A stretch of 64,000 nucleotides of DNA from Parasporobacterium sp. (GTDB lineage: Bacteria > Bacillota > Clostridia > Lachnospirales > Lachnospiraceae). The stretch spans positions 1 to 64,000 of the forward strand of contig JAFWOB010000160.1 in NCBI GenBank assembly GCA_017510065.1, read 5' to 3'. A program made the position numbers and the translations under genes. Positions 49,858 through 61,037 of the stretch are shown here, in pieces. The notes beneath the pieces are model-generated. The model saw only the letters and a program-made list of their open reading frames with translations. It did no database searches and had not been told where the DNA came from. Position 1 is the stretch's first letter; each line of letters starts with the position of its first letter.

Positions 49858-50373
49858 ATGGCAGATGCAAAATGGTATGTTGTCCATACCTATTCCGGAT
49901 ATGAGAATAAGGTAAAGGCCAATATTGAGAAAACCATAGAAAACAGAAAGCTGCAGGATGAGATCATTGAAGTTGCGGTTCCGGTTCAGGATGTTGTTGA
50001 GATCAAGAACGGTGCCCGCAAACAGGTCCAGAAGAAGCAGTTCCCGGGGTATGTTCTGGTTCACATGGTCATGAACGATACTACATGGTATGTAGTGCGC
50101 AATACCAGAGGCGTGACCGGATTCGTAGGACCGGGAAGCAAACCTGTTCCGCTGACGGAAGAAGAGATGCTCCCGCTGCTGGGCGGCGGTGAGAAGATCG
50201 AAGTTTCTTTCCAGGTGGGAGATCTTGTCACAGCAATCTCGGGTGTCTGGGAAGGAACCATCGGCAAGGTTACTTCCGTCAACGAGTCCAAGCAGACCGT
50301 TACCATCAATGTGGATATGTTCGGACGTGAAACACCTGTAGACATTGGATTTATTGATATTAAGAAATTATAA
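49858..50373 (+). CDS. nusG: transcription termination/antitermination protein NusG
   Basis: A 171-residue protein with the NGN domain (KWYVVHTYSGYENKVKANIE, QFPGYVLVHM, TRGVTGFVG) and a C-terminal KOW domain (GDLVTAISGVWEGTIGKVTS). It binds RNA polymerase and affects pausing and coupling to translation. Last gene of the rpmG-secE-nusG set; rplK follows after 39 bp. Confidence 0.96.
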   Translation: MADAKWYVVHTYSGYENKVKANIEKTIENRKLQDEIIEVAVPVQDVVEIKNGARKQVQKKQFPGYVLVHMVMNDTTWYVVRNTRGVTGFVGPGSKPVPLTEEEMLPLLGGGEKIEVSFQVGDLVTAISGVWEGTIGKVTSVNESKQTVTINVDMFGRETPVDIGFIDIKKL

Positions 50374-50412
50374 GAATCTGACATTATTTTGTAGGAAAGG
50401 TAGGAAACTACA

Positions 50413-50838
50413 ATGGCAAAAAAAATCGATGGATACATCAAATTACAGATAGAAGCCGGCAAGGCAACTCCGGCACCCCCGGTTGGTCCTGCACTGGGCA
50501 GCAAGGGCGTTAATATTGTTCAGTTCACCAAGGAGTTCAATGCTCGTACCGCAGATCAGATGGGAATGATCATTCCGGTCGTCATCACGGTTTATGCAGA
50601 CAAGAGCTTTACCTTTATTACCAAGACTCCTCCTGCACCGGTCCTGATCAAGAAGGCCTGCAAGATCCAGTCCGGATCCGGCGAACCGAACAAGAAGAAA
50701 GTCGCTACCATCTCCAAGGCAGATCTGCAGCAGATCGCTGAGACCAAGATGCCTGACCTGAACGCAGCTTCTCTGGAAGCAGCCATGAGCATGATCGCAG
50801 GAACCTGCAGATCCATGGGCGTTATCGTTGGCGACTGA
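50413..50838 (+). CDS. rplK: 50S ribosomal protein L11
   Basis: A 141-residue L11 with a two-domain layout: [20 protein letters not shown] at the N-terminus and the 23S-binding C-terminal domain with [16 protein letters not shown] and AGTCRSMGV. It forms the base of the stalk in the GTPase centre. GGAAAGG lies upstream. Confidence 0.97.
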   Translation: MAKKIDGYIKLQIEAGKATPAPPVGPALGSKGVNIVQFTKEFNARTADQMGMIIPVVITVYADKSFTFITKTPPAPVLIKKACKIQSGSGEPNKKKVATISKADLQQIAETKMPDLNAASLEAAMSMIAGTCRSMGVIVGD

Positions 50839-50903
50839 TCGATATCATGAAGATCCCTGCATGACAGGCAGGATTTATGATCTATAAGCACAGTTTATAA
50901 TTA

Positions 50904-50930
50904 GTGGGAGGCGAAAAGCCGACACACCAC
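50904..50930 (+). promoter_or_regulatory. ribosomal protein L1 leader (autoregulatory L1-binding site)
   Basis: GTGGGAGGCGAAAAGCCGAC, then ACACCAC: outer GTGG/CCAC and inner GGC/GCC stems with the GGGAG side and the asymmetric loop that mimic the L1 site on 23S rRNA. It sits directly before the AGGAGG of rplA, as in other Firmicutes. Confidence 0.8.
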
Positions 50931-50944
50931 AGGAGGTAAATATT

Positions 50945-51643
50945 ATGAAACACGGTAAGAAGTACAATGAGGCAGCCAAGAAGGTTGACCGCGCACAGCT
51001 GTACGATGTTGCAGATGCTCTGGCTCTGGTAAAAGAGAATGCAACCGCAAAGTTTGATGAGACAGTGGAAGTTCATATCAGAACAGGCTGCGACGGACGT
51101 CATGCGGATCAGCAGATCCGTGGAGCAGTCGTACTGCCCAACGGAACAGGCAAGAGCGTAAGAGTCCTTGTATTTGCAAAGGGTGAGAAGGAAAGAGAAG
51201 CACAGGAAGCCGGCGCTGATTTCGTAGGCGCAGAAGAGCTTATTCCGAAGATCCAGAATGAAAACTGGTTTGAGTACGACAAGGTCGTAGCAACTCCCGA
51301 TATGATGGGTGTTGTCGGACGTCTTGGTAAGATCCTCGGACCCAGAGGTCTCATGCCGAACCCGAAAGCCGGAACCGTTACCATGGATGTTGCGAAAGCC
51401 GTTCAGGAACTGAAAGCCGGTAAGATTGAGTACAGACTGGATAAAGCTAATATCGTTCATGTTCCGGTTGGAAAAGCTTCCTTCTCCACAGAAAAGCTGC
51501 AGGAGAATTTCCAGGCTCTGATCGATGCCATTATCAAGGCTCGTCCCGCTGCATTAAAGGGAACCTACCTGAAGAGCATTACACTGGCATCTACAATGGG
51601 CCCTGGCGTTAAGCTGAACGTTGGCAAGATCATCAACGGCTAA
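50945..51643 (+). CDS. rplA: 50S ribosomal protein L1
   Basis: A 232-residue L1. [40 protein letters not shown] and [20 protein letters not shown] are the conserved segments. L1 forms the mobile E-site stalk and represses its own mRNA through the leader just upstream. Full length; strong AGGAGG. Confidence 0.97.
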   Translation: MKHGKKYNEAAKKVDRAQLYDVADALALVKENATAKFDETVEVHIRTGCDGRHADQQIRGAVVLPNGTGKSVRVLVFAKGEKEREAQEAGADFVGAEELIPKIQNENWFEYDKVVATPDMMGVVGRLGKILGPRGLMPNPKAGTVTMDVAKAVQELKAGKIEYRLDKANIVHVPVGKASFSTEKLQENFQALIDAIIKARPAALKGTYLKSITLASTMGPGVKLNVGKIING

Positions 51644-51689
51644 ACATTTTTAACAGATCATTTCATCGGATGATTGACAGAGAGTCCGA

Positions 51690-51830
51690 TGCATGATAAA
51701 ATCCAAAACTGCCGAAGACAGCAGGTGACGAACGTCGTAACGCATGCAACCTGCCGAGGATTGATTGAACAGTACAGAATAGTTATGATTCATCACCCTC
51801 TGTGTCTTTATGGCGCAGAGGGTTTCTATA
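51690..51830 (+). promoter_or_regulatory. ribosomal protein L10 leader with attenuator hairpin
   Basis: CTGCCGAAGACAGCAGGTGA (51709-51728) and CAACCTGCCGAGGA (51747-51760) carry the kink-turn-like stem of the L10(L12)4-binding leader. Downstream CCCTCTGTG (51796-51804) pairs with CGCAGAGGG (51814-51822), followed by TTTCT: a terminator-like attenuator 70 bp before rplJ. The L10-L12 complex would bind here and lower rplJ-rplL expression. Confidence 0.85.
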
Positions 51831-51900
51831 TGAACTATCCTCTGACGAATCGGCAAACCGCAGCATTAGCTGCAAAACATTCTAACAAGGAGGAAACATA

Positions 51901-52497
51901 ATGGCAAAAGTTGAACTGAAACAGCCTATCGTACAGGAAATTTCCGGTAAGCTGCAGAATGCGACTGCTGCAGTCCTGGTTGATTACCGTGGACTGACCG
52001 TTGCCCAGGACACCGCTCTTCGTAAAGAGCTCCGTGAAGCCGGTATTACTTATAAAGTATATAAGAATACTATGGTAAACTTCGCTATCCAGGATACCAT
52101 TTATGCAGACCTGGCAAAGCACCTGGAAGGACCTACAGCGATCGCTATTACCGAAGGTGATTCAACTGCACCGGCCCGTATCCTGGCAAAGTTTGCCAAG
52201 GCTGCAGAACATCTGCAGGTTAAGGCAGGCGTTGTGGAAGGTACGTACTTTGATGAGAAAGGCATCCTTGAAGTTGCAGATGTACCTGCAAGAGAAGTCC
52301 TTCTCGGAAGACTCTTCGGCAGCATGAAGTCACCGATCACCAACCTGGCCCGCGTTCTGAACCAGATCGCAGAGGCAGGCGGTGCAGATGCCTGCACACC
52401 GGCAGAAGCTCCGGCAGAAGAAGCTCCGGCAGCTGAGGCTCCGGCAGAAGCTCCCGCAGCAGAAGCAGCTCCGGCTGAAGCTCCCGCGGCTGAGTAA
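51901..52497 (+). CDS. rplJ: 50S ribosomal protein L10 with Ala/Pro/Glu-rich tail
   Basis: A 198-residue L10. The RNA-binding domain (ATAAVLVDYRGLTVAQDTAL, YKVYKNTMVNFAI, GPTAIAITEGD) and the L12-binding helix (SPITNLARVLNQIAEA) are normal. L10 usually has 165-178 residues; here about 30 extra residues follow, made of APAEEAPAAEAPAEAPAA-type repeats. The tail may be flexible like the L7/L12 hinge. AAGGAGG lies before the ATG. Confidence 0.96.
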   Translation: MAKVELKQPIVQEISGKLQNATAAVLVDYRGLTVAQDTALRKELREAGITYKVYKNTMVNFAIQDTIYADLAKHLEGPTAIAITEGDSTAPARILAKFAKAAEHLQVKAGVVEGTYFDEKGILEVADVPAREVLLGRLFGSMKSPITNLARVLNQIAEAGGADACTPAEAPAEEAPAAEAPAEAPAAEAAPAEAPAAE

Positions 52498-52552
52498 TCG
52501 AAACGATCATCGAAAGATACTGAACACTGAATATTAACAGGAGGATTTAATA

Positions 52553-52924
52553 ATGGCAAAATTAACCACAGAAGAATTTATTGCAGCGATCAAAGAATTG
52601 TCTGTTCTGGAATTAAATGAATTAGTAAAAGCTTGTGAAGAAGAGTTTGGCGTATCTGCAGCAGCAGGTGTTGTTGTAGCAGCAGCCGGCCCGGCAGAAG
52701 AAGTAGAAGAGAAGACCGAATTCGACGTTGAACTGTCCGAAATCGGCCCGAACAAAGTTAAGATCATCAAAGTCGTTCGTGACTACACTGGTCTTGGACT
52801 TAAGGAAGCTAAGGAACTGGTTGACTCCGCTCCGTCCATCATCAAGGAAGGCATCACCAAGGCTGAGGCTGATGACCTGATCGAAAAACTGACTGCTGAA
52901 GGCGCTAAGGCTGTTGCAAAATAA
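52553..52924 (+). CDS. rplL: 50S ribosomal protein L7/L12
   Basis: A 123-residue stalk protein: the N-terminal dimerisation helices ([20 protein letters not shown]), a short Ala-rich hinge ([16 protein letters not shown]) and the C-terminal factor-binding domain ([20 protein letters not shown]). Full length, co-transcribed with rplJ. Confidence 0.97.
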   Translation: MAKLTTEEFIAAIKELSVLELNELVKACEEEFGVSAAAGVVVAAAGPAEEVEEKTEFDVELSEIGPNKVKIIKVVRDYTGLGLKEAKELVDSAPSIIKEGITKAEADDLIEKLTAEGAKAVAK

Positions 52925-52949
52925 TTTCGGTTACGGAATCGTTTTTCAG

Positions 52950-52986
52950 AGCCCTGCAGATGACATACTCATCCGCAGGGCTTTTT
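52950..52986 (+). terminator. terminator after rplL
   Basis: AGCCCTGCAGATGA (52950-52963) pairs with TCATCCGCAGGGCT (52969-52982) with one mismatch, followed by TTTT. It separates the L10 operon from rpoBC and probably allows partial read-through. Confidence 0.88.
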
Positions 52987-53036
52987 GCATGAAGGGAATA
53001 TCCGATCAAAAAAATAAAAAAATCTTACAAAAACAT

Positions 53037-53098
53037 TTGACAAACATTGGCAATTTTGTTATCTTATACGTTGCACTATTATGAAATAGTGGGCTTTT
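53037..53098 (+). promoter_or_regulatory. rpoBC promoter and leader hairpin
   Basis: TTGACA (53037-53042), a 17-bp spacer and TATCTT (53060-53065). Nine bases on, CACTATT (53074-53080), loop ATGA, AATAGTG (53085-53091) is followed by GGCTTTTTG, a short terminator-like hairpin in the leader that could attenuate rpoB transcription. Confidence 0.65.
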
Positions 53099-53143
53099 TG
53101 TACGCTTAAAAACGCTGGTATTCTTTATGAAGGAGAGGAATTA

Positions 53144-56100
53144 ATGGAGAAAAACAGAATTCGTCCTGTGAAATATGGTAAAGGAATCAGAATGAGCTAT
53201 GCCAGGCAGCAGGAAGTCCTGGAAATGCCCAATCTGATCGAGATCCAGAAAGCTTCCTACGAGTGGTTTCTGAACGACGGATTGCGAGAAGTATTTAATG
53301 ATATTTCTCCGATCGAAGACTACAACCAGTCCATGAGCCTGGATTTTGTGGATTTCGAGATCGCAAGAGACAGCATCAGATATACCATTGAGGAATGCAA
53401 GGAAAGGGATGCGACATACGCAGCTCCTTTGAATGTTGTTGTCAGACTGAACAATAAAGAGACCGGCGAGATTGTTGAGCGTGAGATCTTTATGGGCGAT
53501 ATGCCTCTGATGACAGATACCGGTACCTTTGTGATCAACGGCGCGGAGCGTGTTATCGTTTCCCAGCTTGTTCGTTCTCCCGGTATTTATTTCACCCTCA
53601 GCCATGATAAACTCGGCAAGGAATTATATGCCTGCAATGTCATCCCCAACAGAGGAGCCTGGTTTGAGTACGAAACAGACTCCAACGACGTCTATTACGT
53701 GCATGCTGACAAGGCACGTAAAGTTCCTGTTACAGTCCTTATAAGGGCGATGGGCGTCGGAACCAATGAGGAGATCCTGGATATGTTCGGCGAGGAGCCA
53801 AAGCTCCTGGCCTGCTTCAGCAAGGATCCTTCCAGAAACTATAAGGAAGGTATCCTGGAACTGTACAAAAAGTTAAGACCGGGTGAGCCGCTGCAGGTGG
53901 AAAATGCTGAGCAGCTTATCAACTCCATGTTCTTTGATCCCAAACGTTATGACCTTGCCAAGGTCGGCCGTTATAAATTCAATAAGAAACTGGCATACAG
54001 GAACAGGATCATTGACCGCGAACTGGCGGAGGATGTGATCGATCAGTTTACCGGCGAGATCATTGCCAAGGCAGGCGATGTGGTCACACCTGAAATGTGT
54101 GAAGATATCCAGAACGCCGGCGTATCTGTTGTTCTTGTGAAAGGGGAAGACAGAGCAGTCAAGGTACTCTCCAACCTGATGGTCGACATCGACAGCTACG
54201 TCAAACTGACGGCAGCAGACAAGAAGGAACTGGGACTGACGGAAAATGAAGTCTACTATCCGGTCCTCCTGGAGATCATTACTGAGAATAAGAGCAAAGC
54301 TGACAGAAAAGAAGCAATCCATAAGAGAATCCATGAGCTGATCCCGAAACATATCACAAAGGAAGATATCTTCGCCAGCATCAGCTATGGTCTGAATCTG
54401 GATTCCGGCATGGGCAACATCGATGATATCGACCACCTGGGCAACAGAAGGATCCGTTCCGTCGGTGAACTGCTGCAGAACCAGTACCGGGTCGGTCTGT
54501 CCAGAATGGAGCGTGTGGTTCATGAAAGAATGCAGACCCAGGATATCGACAGCATTACACCGCTGTCCCTGATCAATATCAAACCGGTTACGGCTGCAGT
54601 CAGAGAATTCTTCGGATCTTCCCAGCTGTCCCAGTTTATGGATCAGTGTAACCCCTTAAGCGAACTGACCCACAAGAGACGTTTAAGTGCCTTGGGACCC
54701 GGCGGTCTTTCCAGAGACCGTGCCGGATTTGAGGTACGTGACGTACATTATACTCACTATGGACGTATGTGCCCGGTAGAGACTCCTGAAGGTCCGAACA
54801 TCGGTCTTATCAACTCTCTGGCTTCTTATGCAAGAGTCAACAAGTACGGTTTTGTGGAAGCTCCGTACAGAGTCGTGGATAAGTCTGATCCGGAAAATCC
54901 GAGAGTCACCGACGAAGTCGTGTATCTTACGGCTGATGAAGAAGATAAATACAAAGTGGCCCAGGCTAATGCGCAGCTGGACAGCGAGGGACACTTTATA
55001 CGTAATACAGTTGCCGGACGTTTCAAAGAAGAAACATCCGAGTATGACAAGACCGAGATCGATCTGATGGACGTTTCTCCGAGAATGGTTTTCTCCGCTG
55101 CTACTTCCATGATCCCGTTCCTGGAAAACGACGATGCCAACCGTGCCCTGATGGGTTCCAACATGCAGCGTCAGGCAGTTCCGCTGCTTACCACCGAGGC
55201 TCCGATCGTCGGAACCGGAATGGAAGCCAAGACCGCCAAAGACTCCGGTGTTTGTATCCTGGCCAAGAACGATGGTACGGTAGAACATGTGACAGCTCTG
55301 GAAATCGGCATCCGGACGAAGGAAGGCGGATACGATCTTTACAAACTTTCCAAGTTTGCACGGTCCAACCAGTCCAACTGCTACAACCAGAGACCTGTCG
55401 TGGACAAAGGCGAGAAGGTCAAGAAAGGACAGGTGATCGCAGACGGTGCCAGCACCTCCGGCGGTGAGATTGCCCTGGGTAAAAACCCGTTGATCGGATT
55501 CATGACCTGGGAAGGTTATAACTACGAGGATGCAGTTCTTCTGAGTGAAAGACTGGTCAGGGATGATGTTTATACCTCCATCCATATCGAACGTTATGAA
55601 ACGGAAGCCAGAGACACCAAGCTGGGACCGGAAGAGATTACCAGAGACGTTCCCGGCGTCGGCGATGATGCGCTGAAGGATCTGGATGAGAGAGGCATCA
55701 TTCGTATCGGTGCGGAAGTAAGAGCCGGAGATATCCTGGTGGGCAAGGTTACACCGAAGGGCGAGACAGAACTCACACCGGAAGAAAGACTGTTAAGAGC
55801 CATCTTCGGCGAGAAAGCAAGAGAAGTCAGAGATACGTCCCTGAAAGTACCTCATGGTGCCTACGGTATTGTTGTGGATGCCAAGGTATTTACCCGTGAA
55901 GCAGGCGATGAGCTGAGCCCGGGCGTGAACCAGACCGTCCGTGTCTACATTGCCCAGAAGAGAAAGATCTCTGTCGGTGATAAGATGGCTGGTCGTCACG
56001 GCAACAAGGGTGTTGTATCCCGTGTGCTTCCGATCGAAGATATGCCGTTCCTGCCGAATGGACGTCCTCTGGACATCGTGCTGAACCCGTTGGGCGTTCC

Positions 56101-56998
56101 CAGCCGTATGAATATCGGTCAGGTTCTTGAGACGCATCTCTCCCTGGCAGCCAAAGCACTGGGCTTTAAGGTTGCCACACCGGTATTTGACGGAGCAAAT
56201 GAAGATGATATCATGGACACCCTGGATCTGGCCAATGACTATGTCAACGGGGAATGGGATGATTTCAAACAGAAATACAAAGATACTCTGGATCCGAATG
56301 TTCTGAAATTCCTGGAGACCAATCTGGACCACAGAGCGGAATATAAAGGAGTTCCGATCAACAGAGACGGTAAGGTAAGGCTGCGTGACGGACGTACAGG
56401 AGAATATTTTGACGCTCCGGTCACCATCGGACACATGCATTACCTGAAGCTCCATCATCTGGTAGATGACAAGATCCATGCCCGTTCCACGGGACCGTAC
56501 TCCCTGGTAACCCAGCAGCCGCTGGGTGGCAAGGCACAGTTCGGCGGACAGCGTTTCGGTGAAATGGAAGTCTGGGCCCTTGAGGCATACGGTGCTTCCT
56601 ATACACTGCAGGAGATCCTGACGGTCAAGTCCGACGATGTGGTCGGCCGTGTGAAGACCTATGAAGCGATCATCAAGGGTGAGAATATTCCGGAAGCAGG
56701 CACACCTGAATCCTTCAAAGTGCTTGTGAAGGAACTGCAGTCTCTGGCTCTTGATATCAAGGTACTCGACGAGGATGATCAGGAGATCAAGATGCTGGAG
56801 TCCGTGGATTACGGTGAGACCAACATCAATGCGATCCTGTCGGGATCAAGCTTCTCAAGGAGCAAAGAGAATTTCGGCAGCGCAGGATTTTCTCTTTCCC
56901 AGTATGATGAGATCAAAGGGCAGGCAGAAAACATCATCGAGGATGCATATACCAACGATAATTATGTAGACGATGATTTTGCGGATGATGAAGAGTAG
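53144..56998 (+). CDS. rpoB: DNA-directed RNA polymerase subunit beta
   Basis: A 1284-residue beta subunit, full length. The rifampicin-region cluster reads [20 protein letters not shown] then [12 protein letters not shown]; the resistance-associated Asp, His and Ser positions are wild type, but Cys replaces the usual Asn/Thr after [14 protein letters not shown] and [14 protein letters not shown] are active-centre segments, and [20 protein letters not shown] lies near the end, with an acidic tail (DDDFADDEE). AAGGAGAGG precedes the start. Confidence 0.98.
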   Translation: MEKNRIRPVKYGKGIRMSYARQQEVLEMPNLIEIQKASYEWFLNDGLREVFNDISPIEDYNQSMSLDFVDFEIARDSIRYTIEECKERDATYAAPLNVVVRLNNKETGEIVEREIFMGDMPLMTDTGTFVINGAERVIVSQLVRSPGIYFTLSHDKLGKELYACNVIPNRGAWFEYETDSNDVYYVHADKARKVPVTVLIRAMGVGTNEEILDMFGEEPKLLACFSKDPSRNYKEGILELYKKLRPGEPLQVENAEQLINSMFFDPKRYDLAKVGRYKFNKKLAYRNRIIDRELAEDVIDQFTGEIIAKAGDVVTPEMCEDIQNAGVSVVLVKGEDRAVKVLSNLMVDIDSYVKLTAADKKELGLTENEVYYPVLLEIITENKSKADRKEAIHKRIHELIPKHITKEDIFASISYGLNLDSGMGNIDDIDHLGNRRIRSVGELLQNQYRVGLSRMERVVHERMQTQDIDSITPLSLINIKPVTAAVREFFGSSQLSQFMDQCNPLSELTHKRRLSALGPGGLSRDRAGFEVRDVHYTHYGRMCPVETPEGPNIGLINSLASYARVNKYGFVEAPYRVVDKSDPENPRVTDEVVYLTADEEDKYKVAQANAQLDSEGHFIRNTVAGRFKEETSEYDKTEIDLMDVSPRMVFSAATSMIPFLENDDANRALMGSNMQRQAVPLLTTEAPIVGTGMEAKTAKDSGVCILAKNDGTVEHVTALEIGIRTKEGGYDLYKLSKFARSNQSNCYNQRPVVDKGEKVKKGQVIADGASTSGGEIALGKNPLIGFMTWEGYNYEDAVLLSERLVRDDVYTSIHIERYETEARDTKLGPEEITRDVPGVGDDALKDLDERGIIRIGAEVRAGDILVGKVTPKGETELTPEERLLRAIFGEKAREVRDTSLKVPHGAYGIVVDAKVFTREAGDELSPGVNQTVRVYIAQKRKISVGDKMAGRHGNKGVVSRVLPIEDMPFLPNGRPLDIVLNPLGVPSRMNIGQVLETHLSLAAKALGFKVATPVFDGANEDDIMDTLDLANDYVNGEWDDFKQKYKDTLDPNVLKFLETNLDHRAEYKGVPINRDGKVRLRDGRTGEYFDAPVTIGHMHYLKLHHLVDDKIHARSTGPYSLVTQQPLGGKAQFGGQRFGEMEVWALEAYGASYTLQEILTVKSDDVVGRVKTYEAIIKGENIPEAGTPESFKVLVKELQSLALDIKVLDEDDQEIKMLESVDYGETNINAILSGSSFSRSKENFGSAGFSLSQYDEIKGQAENIIEDAYTNDNYVDDDFADDEE

Positions 56999-57009
56999 GA
57001 GGACAGAAG

Positions 57010-60000
57010 ATGACACAGATTACGAAAGAAGGATATGCGTCAATGACGTTCGATAAGATCAGAATCGGCCTGGCCAGCCCCGACAAGATCAGGGAATGGT
57101 CCCATGGCGAGGTTACCAAGCCGGAGACGATCAACTACCGGACCCTGAAGCCGGAAAAAGACGGTCTCTTCTGTGAAAGGATCTTCGGACCCAGTAAGGA
57201 CTGGGAATGTCATTGTGGAAAATACAAAAAGATCAGATTCAAGGGAATGGTCTGCGACCGCTGCGGTGTTGAAGTAACCAAGGCTTCTGTCCGTCGTGAG
57301 CGGATGGGCAGCATTGAGCTGGCAGCCCCGGTTTCCCACATCTGGTATTTCAAGGGTATCCCGTCCCGTATGGGCCTTATCCTGGATATGTCTCCGAAGG
57401 TACTGGAGAAAGTTCTTTATTTCGCTAATTATATCGTGCTTGATCCGGGCGAGACCAGTCTGGAATACAAGCAGATCCTGACCGAAAAGGACCTGCAGGA
57501 TGCCAGGGAAGAGTACGGTGATCTGTTCCGTACAGCCAGGATCGGAATGGGTGCGGAAGCGATCGACGAGATCCTTTCCTCCATCGATGTTGAGCAGCTG
57601 GCAGATGAATTAAGGGAAGCACTGGATACCGCAACCGGCCAGAAAAAAGCCAAGATCATCAAGAGACTGGAAGTTGTCGAAGCATTCCGTAAATCCGGCA
57701 ACCGTCCGGAATGGATGATCCTGAAGGTCATTCCGGTTATCCCGCCCGATTTAAGACCTATGGTACAGCTGGATGGTGGCAGGTTCGCAACCTCCGACCT
57801 GAACGATCTGTACAGAAGGATCATCAACCGCAATAACCGTCTGCGCCGTCTTCTGGATCTCGGCGCACCGGAGATCATTGTCAGAAATGAAAAAAGAATG
57901 CTGCAGGAAGCAGTCGACGCGCTGATCGACAACGGCAGAAGAGGCCGTCCTGTTACAGGACCTGGCAACCGTTCCCTGAAATCTCTTTCCGATATGCTGA
58001 AAGGTAAGCAGGGACGTTTCCGTCAGAACCTGCTGGGCAAGCGTGTTGATTATTCCGGACGTTCCGTTATCGTGGTTGGTCCCGAACTGAAGCTCTATCA
58101 GTGTGGTCTTCCGAAGGAAATGGCAGTAGAACTGTTCAAGCCCTTCGTTATGAAGAAGCTCTGTGATTATGAAAAAGCCAACAATATCAAGCAAGCCAAG
58201 AAGATGGTCGAAAAGCTTCAGAATGAAGTCTGGGATGTGCTGGAGGAGGTTATCCAGGAGCATCCTGTCATGCTGAACCGTGCTCCTACGCTGCACAGAC
58301 TGGGCATCCAGGCATTTGAGCCGAAGCTGGTGGAAGGCCGCGCGATCCGTCTGCATCCGCTGGTATGTACCGCTTACAACGCTGACTTCGACGGCGACCA
58401 GATGGCAGCCCATCTGCCGCTGTCTGCAGAAGCACAGGCAGAATGCCGGTTCCTGATGCTGTCTCCCAACAACCTGCTCAAGCCCTCTGATGGCGCGCCT
58501 GTGGCAGTTCCGTCTCAGGATATGGTCCTTGGTATCTACTACCTGACCCAGCAGCGTGACGGCGAGATTGGTGAGGGAAGAGCTTTCAAGAGCCTGAACG
58601 AAGCGATCATGGCATATGAAAACCATCAGATCACGCTGCAGAGCAAGATCAAGGTCCGTATTGTCAGAAAGACACCGGACGGAAGAGAGATCAAAGGTGT
58701 GATCGATACCTCCCTGGGACGTCTCCTGTTCAACGAGATCATCCCGCAGGATCTGGGATTCGTTGCGCGTGTAACGGATGAAGATTATCTGAAACTGGAG
58801 ATTGACGAACTGGTCAAGAAGAAAACCCTTAAGAAGATTCTGGAGAAGGTTATCAACATCCATGGCGCGACCGTGACCGCGGAAGTGCTTGACAATATCA
58901 AGAGTATGGGTTACCGGTATGCGACTAAAGCCGCCTTTACCGTATCCATCGCAGATATGACCGTTCCGGAAGAAAAGAAAGAGATCATCAGAAGTGCCGA
59001 GGAAACGGTGGAACTGATCCAGGAAGACTTCCGTATGGGTCTGGTGACCGATGAAGAACGTTACAAATCTGTTGTTTCCGTCTGGGAGAAAGCAGATAAA
59101 GAAGTGTCCGAAGTGCTGATGAACACGATGGACAAATACAATAACATTTACATGATGGCTGACTCCGGAGCCCGTGGTTCCGAACAGCAGATCAAACAGC
59201 TGGCCGGTATGCGTGGTCTGATGGCTGATACGACAGGACGTACCATTGAACTTCCGATCAAGTCCAACTTCCGTGAAGGTCTTGACGTTCTGGAGTACTT
59301 CATTTCCGCACATGGTGCCCGCAAGGGTCTGTCCGATACAGCCCTTCGTACCGCTGACTCCGGTTACCTGACCAGACGTCTGGTTGACGTTTCTCAGGAA
59401 CTGATCATTAATCAGCTGGATTGCTGCGAGGATGATCCGGAGGATATCCCGTTCATGGAAGTATCCCAGTTCATGTACGGCAAGGAAGAAGTGGAGTCCC
59501 TCAGAGAAAGAATCATGGGACGCTATGCAGCAGTGGATATCGTAGATGAGCAGGGTAATGTGATCGTTAAGAAAAACCACATGATCACACCGTCCAGAGC
59601 TGACAAGGTGATCGCAGCCGGAATCAAGGATGTGAAGATCCGTACCGCACTTACCTGCCGCAGTGAAACAGGCATCTGCTCCAAGTGCTACGGCGCCAAC
59701 ATGGCAACGGGTCAGGCAGTGCAGGTCGGCGAAGCTGTCGGAATCATTGCAGCCCAGTCCATCGGTGAGCCGGGTACTCAGCTGACGATGAGAACGTTCC
59801 ATACCGGCGGTGTTGCAGGTGATGATATTACACAGGGTCTTCCCCGTGTTGAAGAACTTTTCGAAGCACGTAAACCTAAGGGTGTTGCTATCGTATCTGA
59901 TTTTGAAGGTGATGCGGAAGTACATCTGAACAAGAATAAGCGAGAGATCGTTGTGACAGCGGAAGACGGACGGGAGAAGACATATCTGATCCCCTATGGT

Positions 60001-60735
60001 TCTACAACCAAGTTCCAGGAGGGACAGGTGGTACACGTCAAAGCCTGCGAACGTCTTACAGAAGGCCCGATCAACCCGCACGACATTCTGCGTATCCTGG
60101 ATGTAAAAGCTGTACAGGACTATATCATGAAGGAAGTGCAGCGTGTGTATCGTATCCAGGGTGTTGAGATCAACGATAAGCACATCGAAGTGATCGTAAG
60201 ACAGATGCTGAAGAAGATCAGGATCGAAGAAGTGGGAGATTCCTATTTCCTGCCCGGAACTACGGTCAACGTGACTGAGTTTGAAAAAGTCAATAAGCAG
60301 CTTATCGCGGAAGGCAAAGAGCCTGCGACCGGCAAACAGATCATCCTCGGTATTACCAAGGCATCCCTGGCAACCAACTCCTTCCTGTCAGCTGCATCCT
60401 TCCAGGAGACCACCAAGGTACTGACGGAAGCAGCAATCAACGGTAAAGTTGATCCGCTGATCGGCTTGAAGGAAAATGTTATCATCGGTAAGCTGATCCC
60501 TGCAGGAACCGGTATGAAGCGTTACAGAAATGTGAAGCTCAATACAGATGATATGATTGCCCAGGCGCAGAAAGACAAGCAAGAGGCAGCACCGGCAAGT
60601 GAGGATCTGCCGATGACAGATGACCTGATGGAAGAAGATCTTCCGGCAGTGGATGAAACCGACGAGTTCGAGGACGAGCAGGATCTCGTAGCCGAAGAAG
60701 AGGATTTTGCCGAAGAAGTCACAGAAGAAAAGTAA
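57010..60735 (+). CDS. rpoC: DNA-directed RNA polymerase subunit beta'
   Basis: A 1241-residue beta' subunit. The N-terminal zinc ribbon ([20 protein letters not shown]), the catalytic [11 protein letters not shown] (three Asp binding Mg2+), and the second zinc site [13 protein letters not shown] are intact. [20 protein letters not shown] is the trigger-loop/bridge region. The C-terminal 50 residues are very acidic ([18 protein letters not shown]). Eleven bases separate it from rpoB. A copy of the palindromic repeat lies directly downstream. Confidence 0.98.
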   Translation: MTQITKEGYASMTFDKIRIGLASPDKIREWSHGEVTKPETINYRTLKPEKDGLFCERIFGPSKDWECHCGKYKKIRFKGMVCDRCGVEVTKASVRRERMGSIELAAPVSHIWYFKGIPSRMGLILDMSPKVLEKVLYFANYIVLDPGETSLEYKQILTEKDLQDAREEYGDLFRTARIGMGAEAIDEILSSIDVEQLADELREALDTATGQKKAKIIKRLEVVEAFRKSGNRPEWMILKVIPVIPPDLRPMVQLDGGRFATSDLNDLYRRIINRNNRLRRLLDLGAPEIIVRNEKRMLQEAVDALIDNGRRGRPVTGPGNRSLKSLSDMLKGKQGRFRQNLLGKRVDYSGRSVIVVGPELKLYQCGLPKEMAVELFKPFVMKKLCDYEKANNIKQAKKMVEKLQNEVWDVLEEVIQEHPVMLNRAPTLHRLGIQAFEPKLVEGRAIRLHPLVCTAYNADFDGDQMAAHLPLSAEAQAECRFLMLSPNNLLKPSDGAPVAVPSQDMVLGIYYLTQQRDGEIGEGRAFKSLNEAIMAYENHQITLQSKIKVRIVRKTPDGREIKGVIDTSLGRLLFNEIIPQDLGFVARVTDEDYLKLEIDELVKKKTLKKILEKVINIHGATVTAEVLDNIKSMGYRYATKAAFTVSIADMTVPEEKKEIIRSAEETVELIQEDFRMGLVTDEERYKSVVSVWEKADKEVSEVLMNTMDKYNNIYMMADSGARGSEQQIKQLAGMRGLMADTTGRTIELPIKSNFREGLDVLEYFISAHGARKGLSDTALRTADSGYLTRRLVDVSQELIINQLDCCEDDPEDIPFMEVSQFMYGKEEVESLRERIMGRYAAVDIVDEQGNVIVKKNHMITPSRADKVIAAGIKDVKIRTALTCRSETGICSKCYGANMATGQAVQVGEAVGIIAAQSIGEPGTQLTMRTFHTGGVAGDDITQGLPRVEELFEARKPKGVAIVSDFEGDAEVHLNKNKREIVVTAEDGREKTYLIPYGSTTKFQEGQVVHVKACERLTEGPINPHDILRILDVKAVQDYIMKEVQRVYRIQGVEINDKHIEVIVRQMLKKIRIEEVGDSYFLPGTTVNVTEFEKVNKQLIAEGKEPATGKQIILGITKASLATNSFLSAASFQETTKVLTEAAINGKVDPLIGLKENVIIGKLIPAGTGMKRYRNVKLNTDDMIAQAQKDKQEAAPASEDLPMTDDLMEEDLPAVDETDEFEDEQDLVAEEEDFAEEVTEEK

Positions 60736-60760
60736 GCTTCTGGCTGAAACGGCGGAGTCT

Positions 60761-60868
60761 GCATCAAATGCGGCGCTGTGCATGATTTTTTGTAATTTAT
60801 TTGAGGGTATGCATGATTTCACTCCCTGAAAAGGGGTTAAGATCATGCATACCCTCGATTTTGATACA
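60761..60868. repeat. palindromic repeat, copy B
   Basis: GCATCAAATGCGGCGCTGTG starts at 60761, then CATGATTTTTTGTAATTTAT, as in copy A (36750 onward). The inner dyad GAGGGTATGCATGAT (60803-60817) / ATCATGCATACCCTC (60842-60856) is perfect over 15 bp. Compared with copy A, about 46 bases holding the right middle arm are missing before TTTGATACA. It lies 25 bp after rpoC and may also act as its transcript end. Confidence 0.75.
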
Positions 60869-60969
60869 CCCCCTGCTTTGGTGAATTAGAAACACAGAAT
60901 ATACACGAAAATGATATACTTTGTTCACATATGATAATTGTTTTCAAAAAATGCATGTGCTAATATATT

Positions 60970-60999
60970 TTGGATTGTCATATTGCCGGAAAATATAGT
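60970..60999 (+). promoter_or_regulatory. probable promoter of the L,D-transpeptidase gene
   Basis: TTGGAT (60970-60975), an 18-bp spacer and TATAGT (60994-60999), 38 bp before the ATG. The remainder of 60869-61037 is AT-rich without a gene. Confidence 0.5.
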
Positions 61000-61037
61000 A
61001 AATTAACACGATTCATATAGATTATCGGGGTAAAAAA

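Noticed and set aside
57751-60183. An 810-codon open frame on the minus strand opposite rpoC
   Set aside because: It is the antisense shadow of a highly biased, conserved gene; the translation is His/Cys/Phe-rich without domains and has no ribosome binding site.
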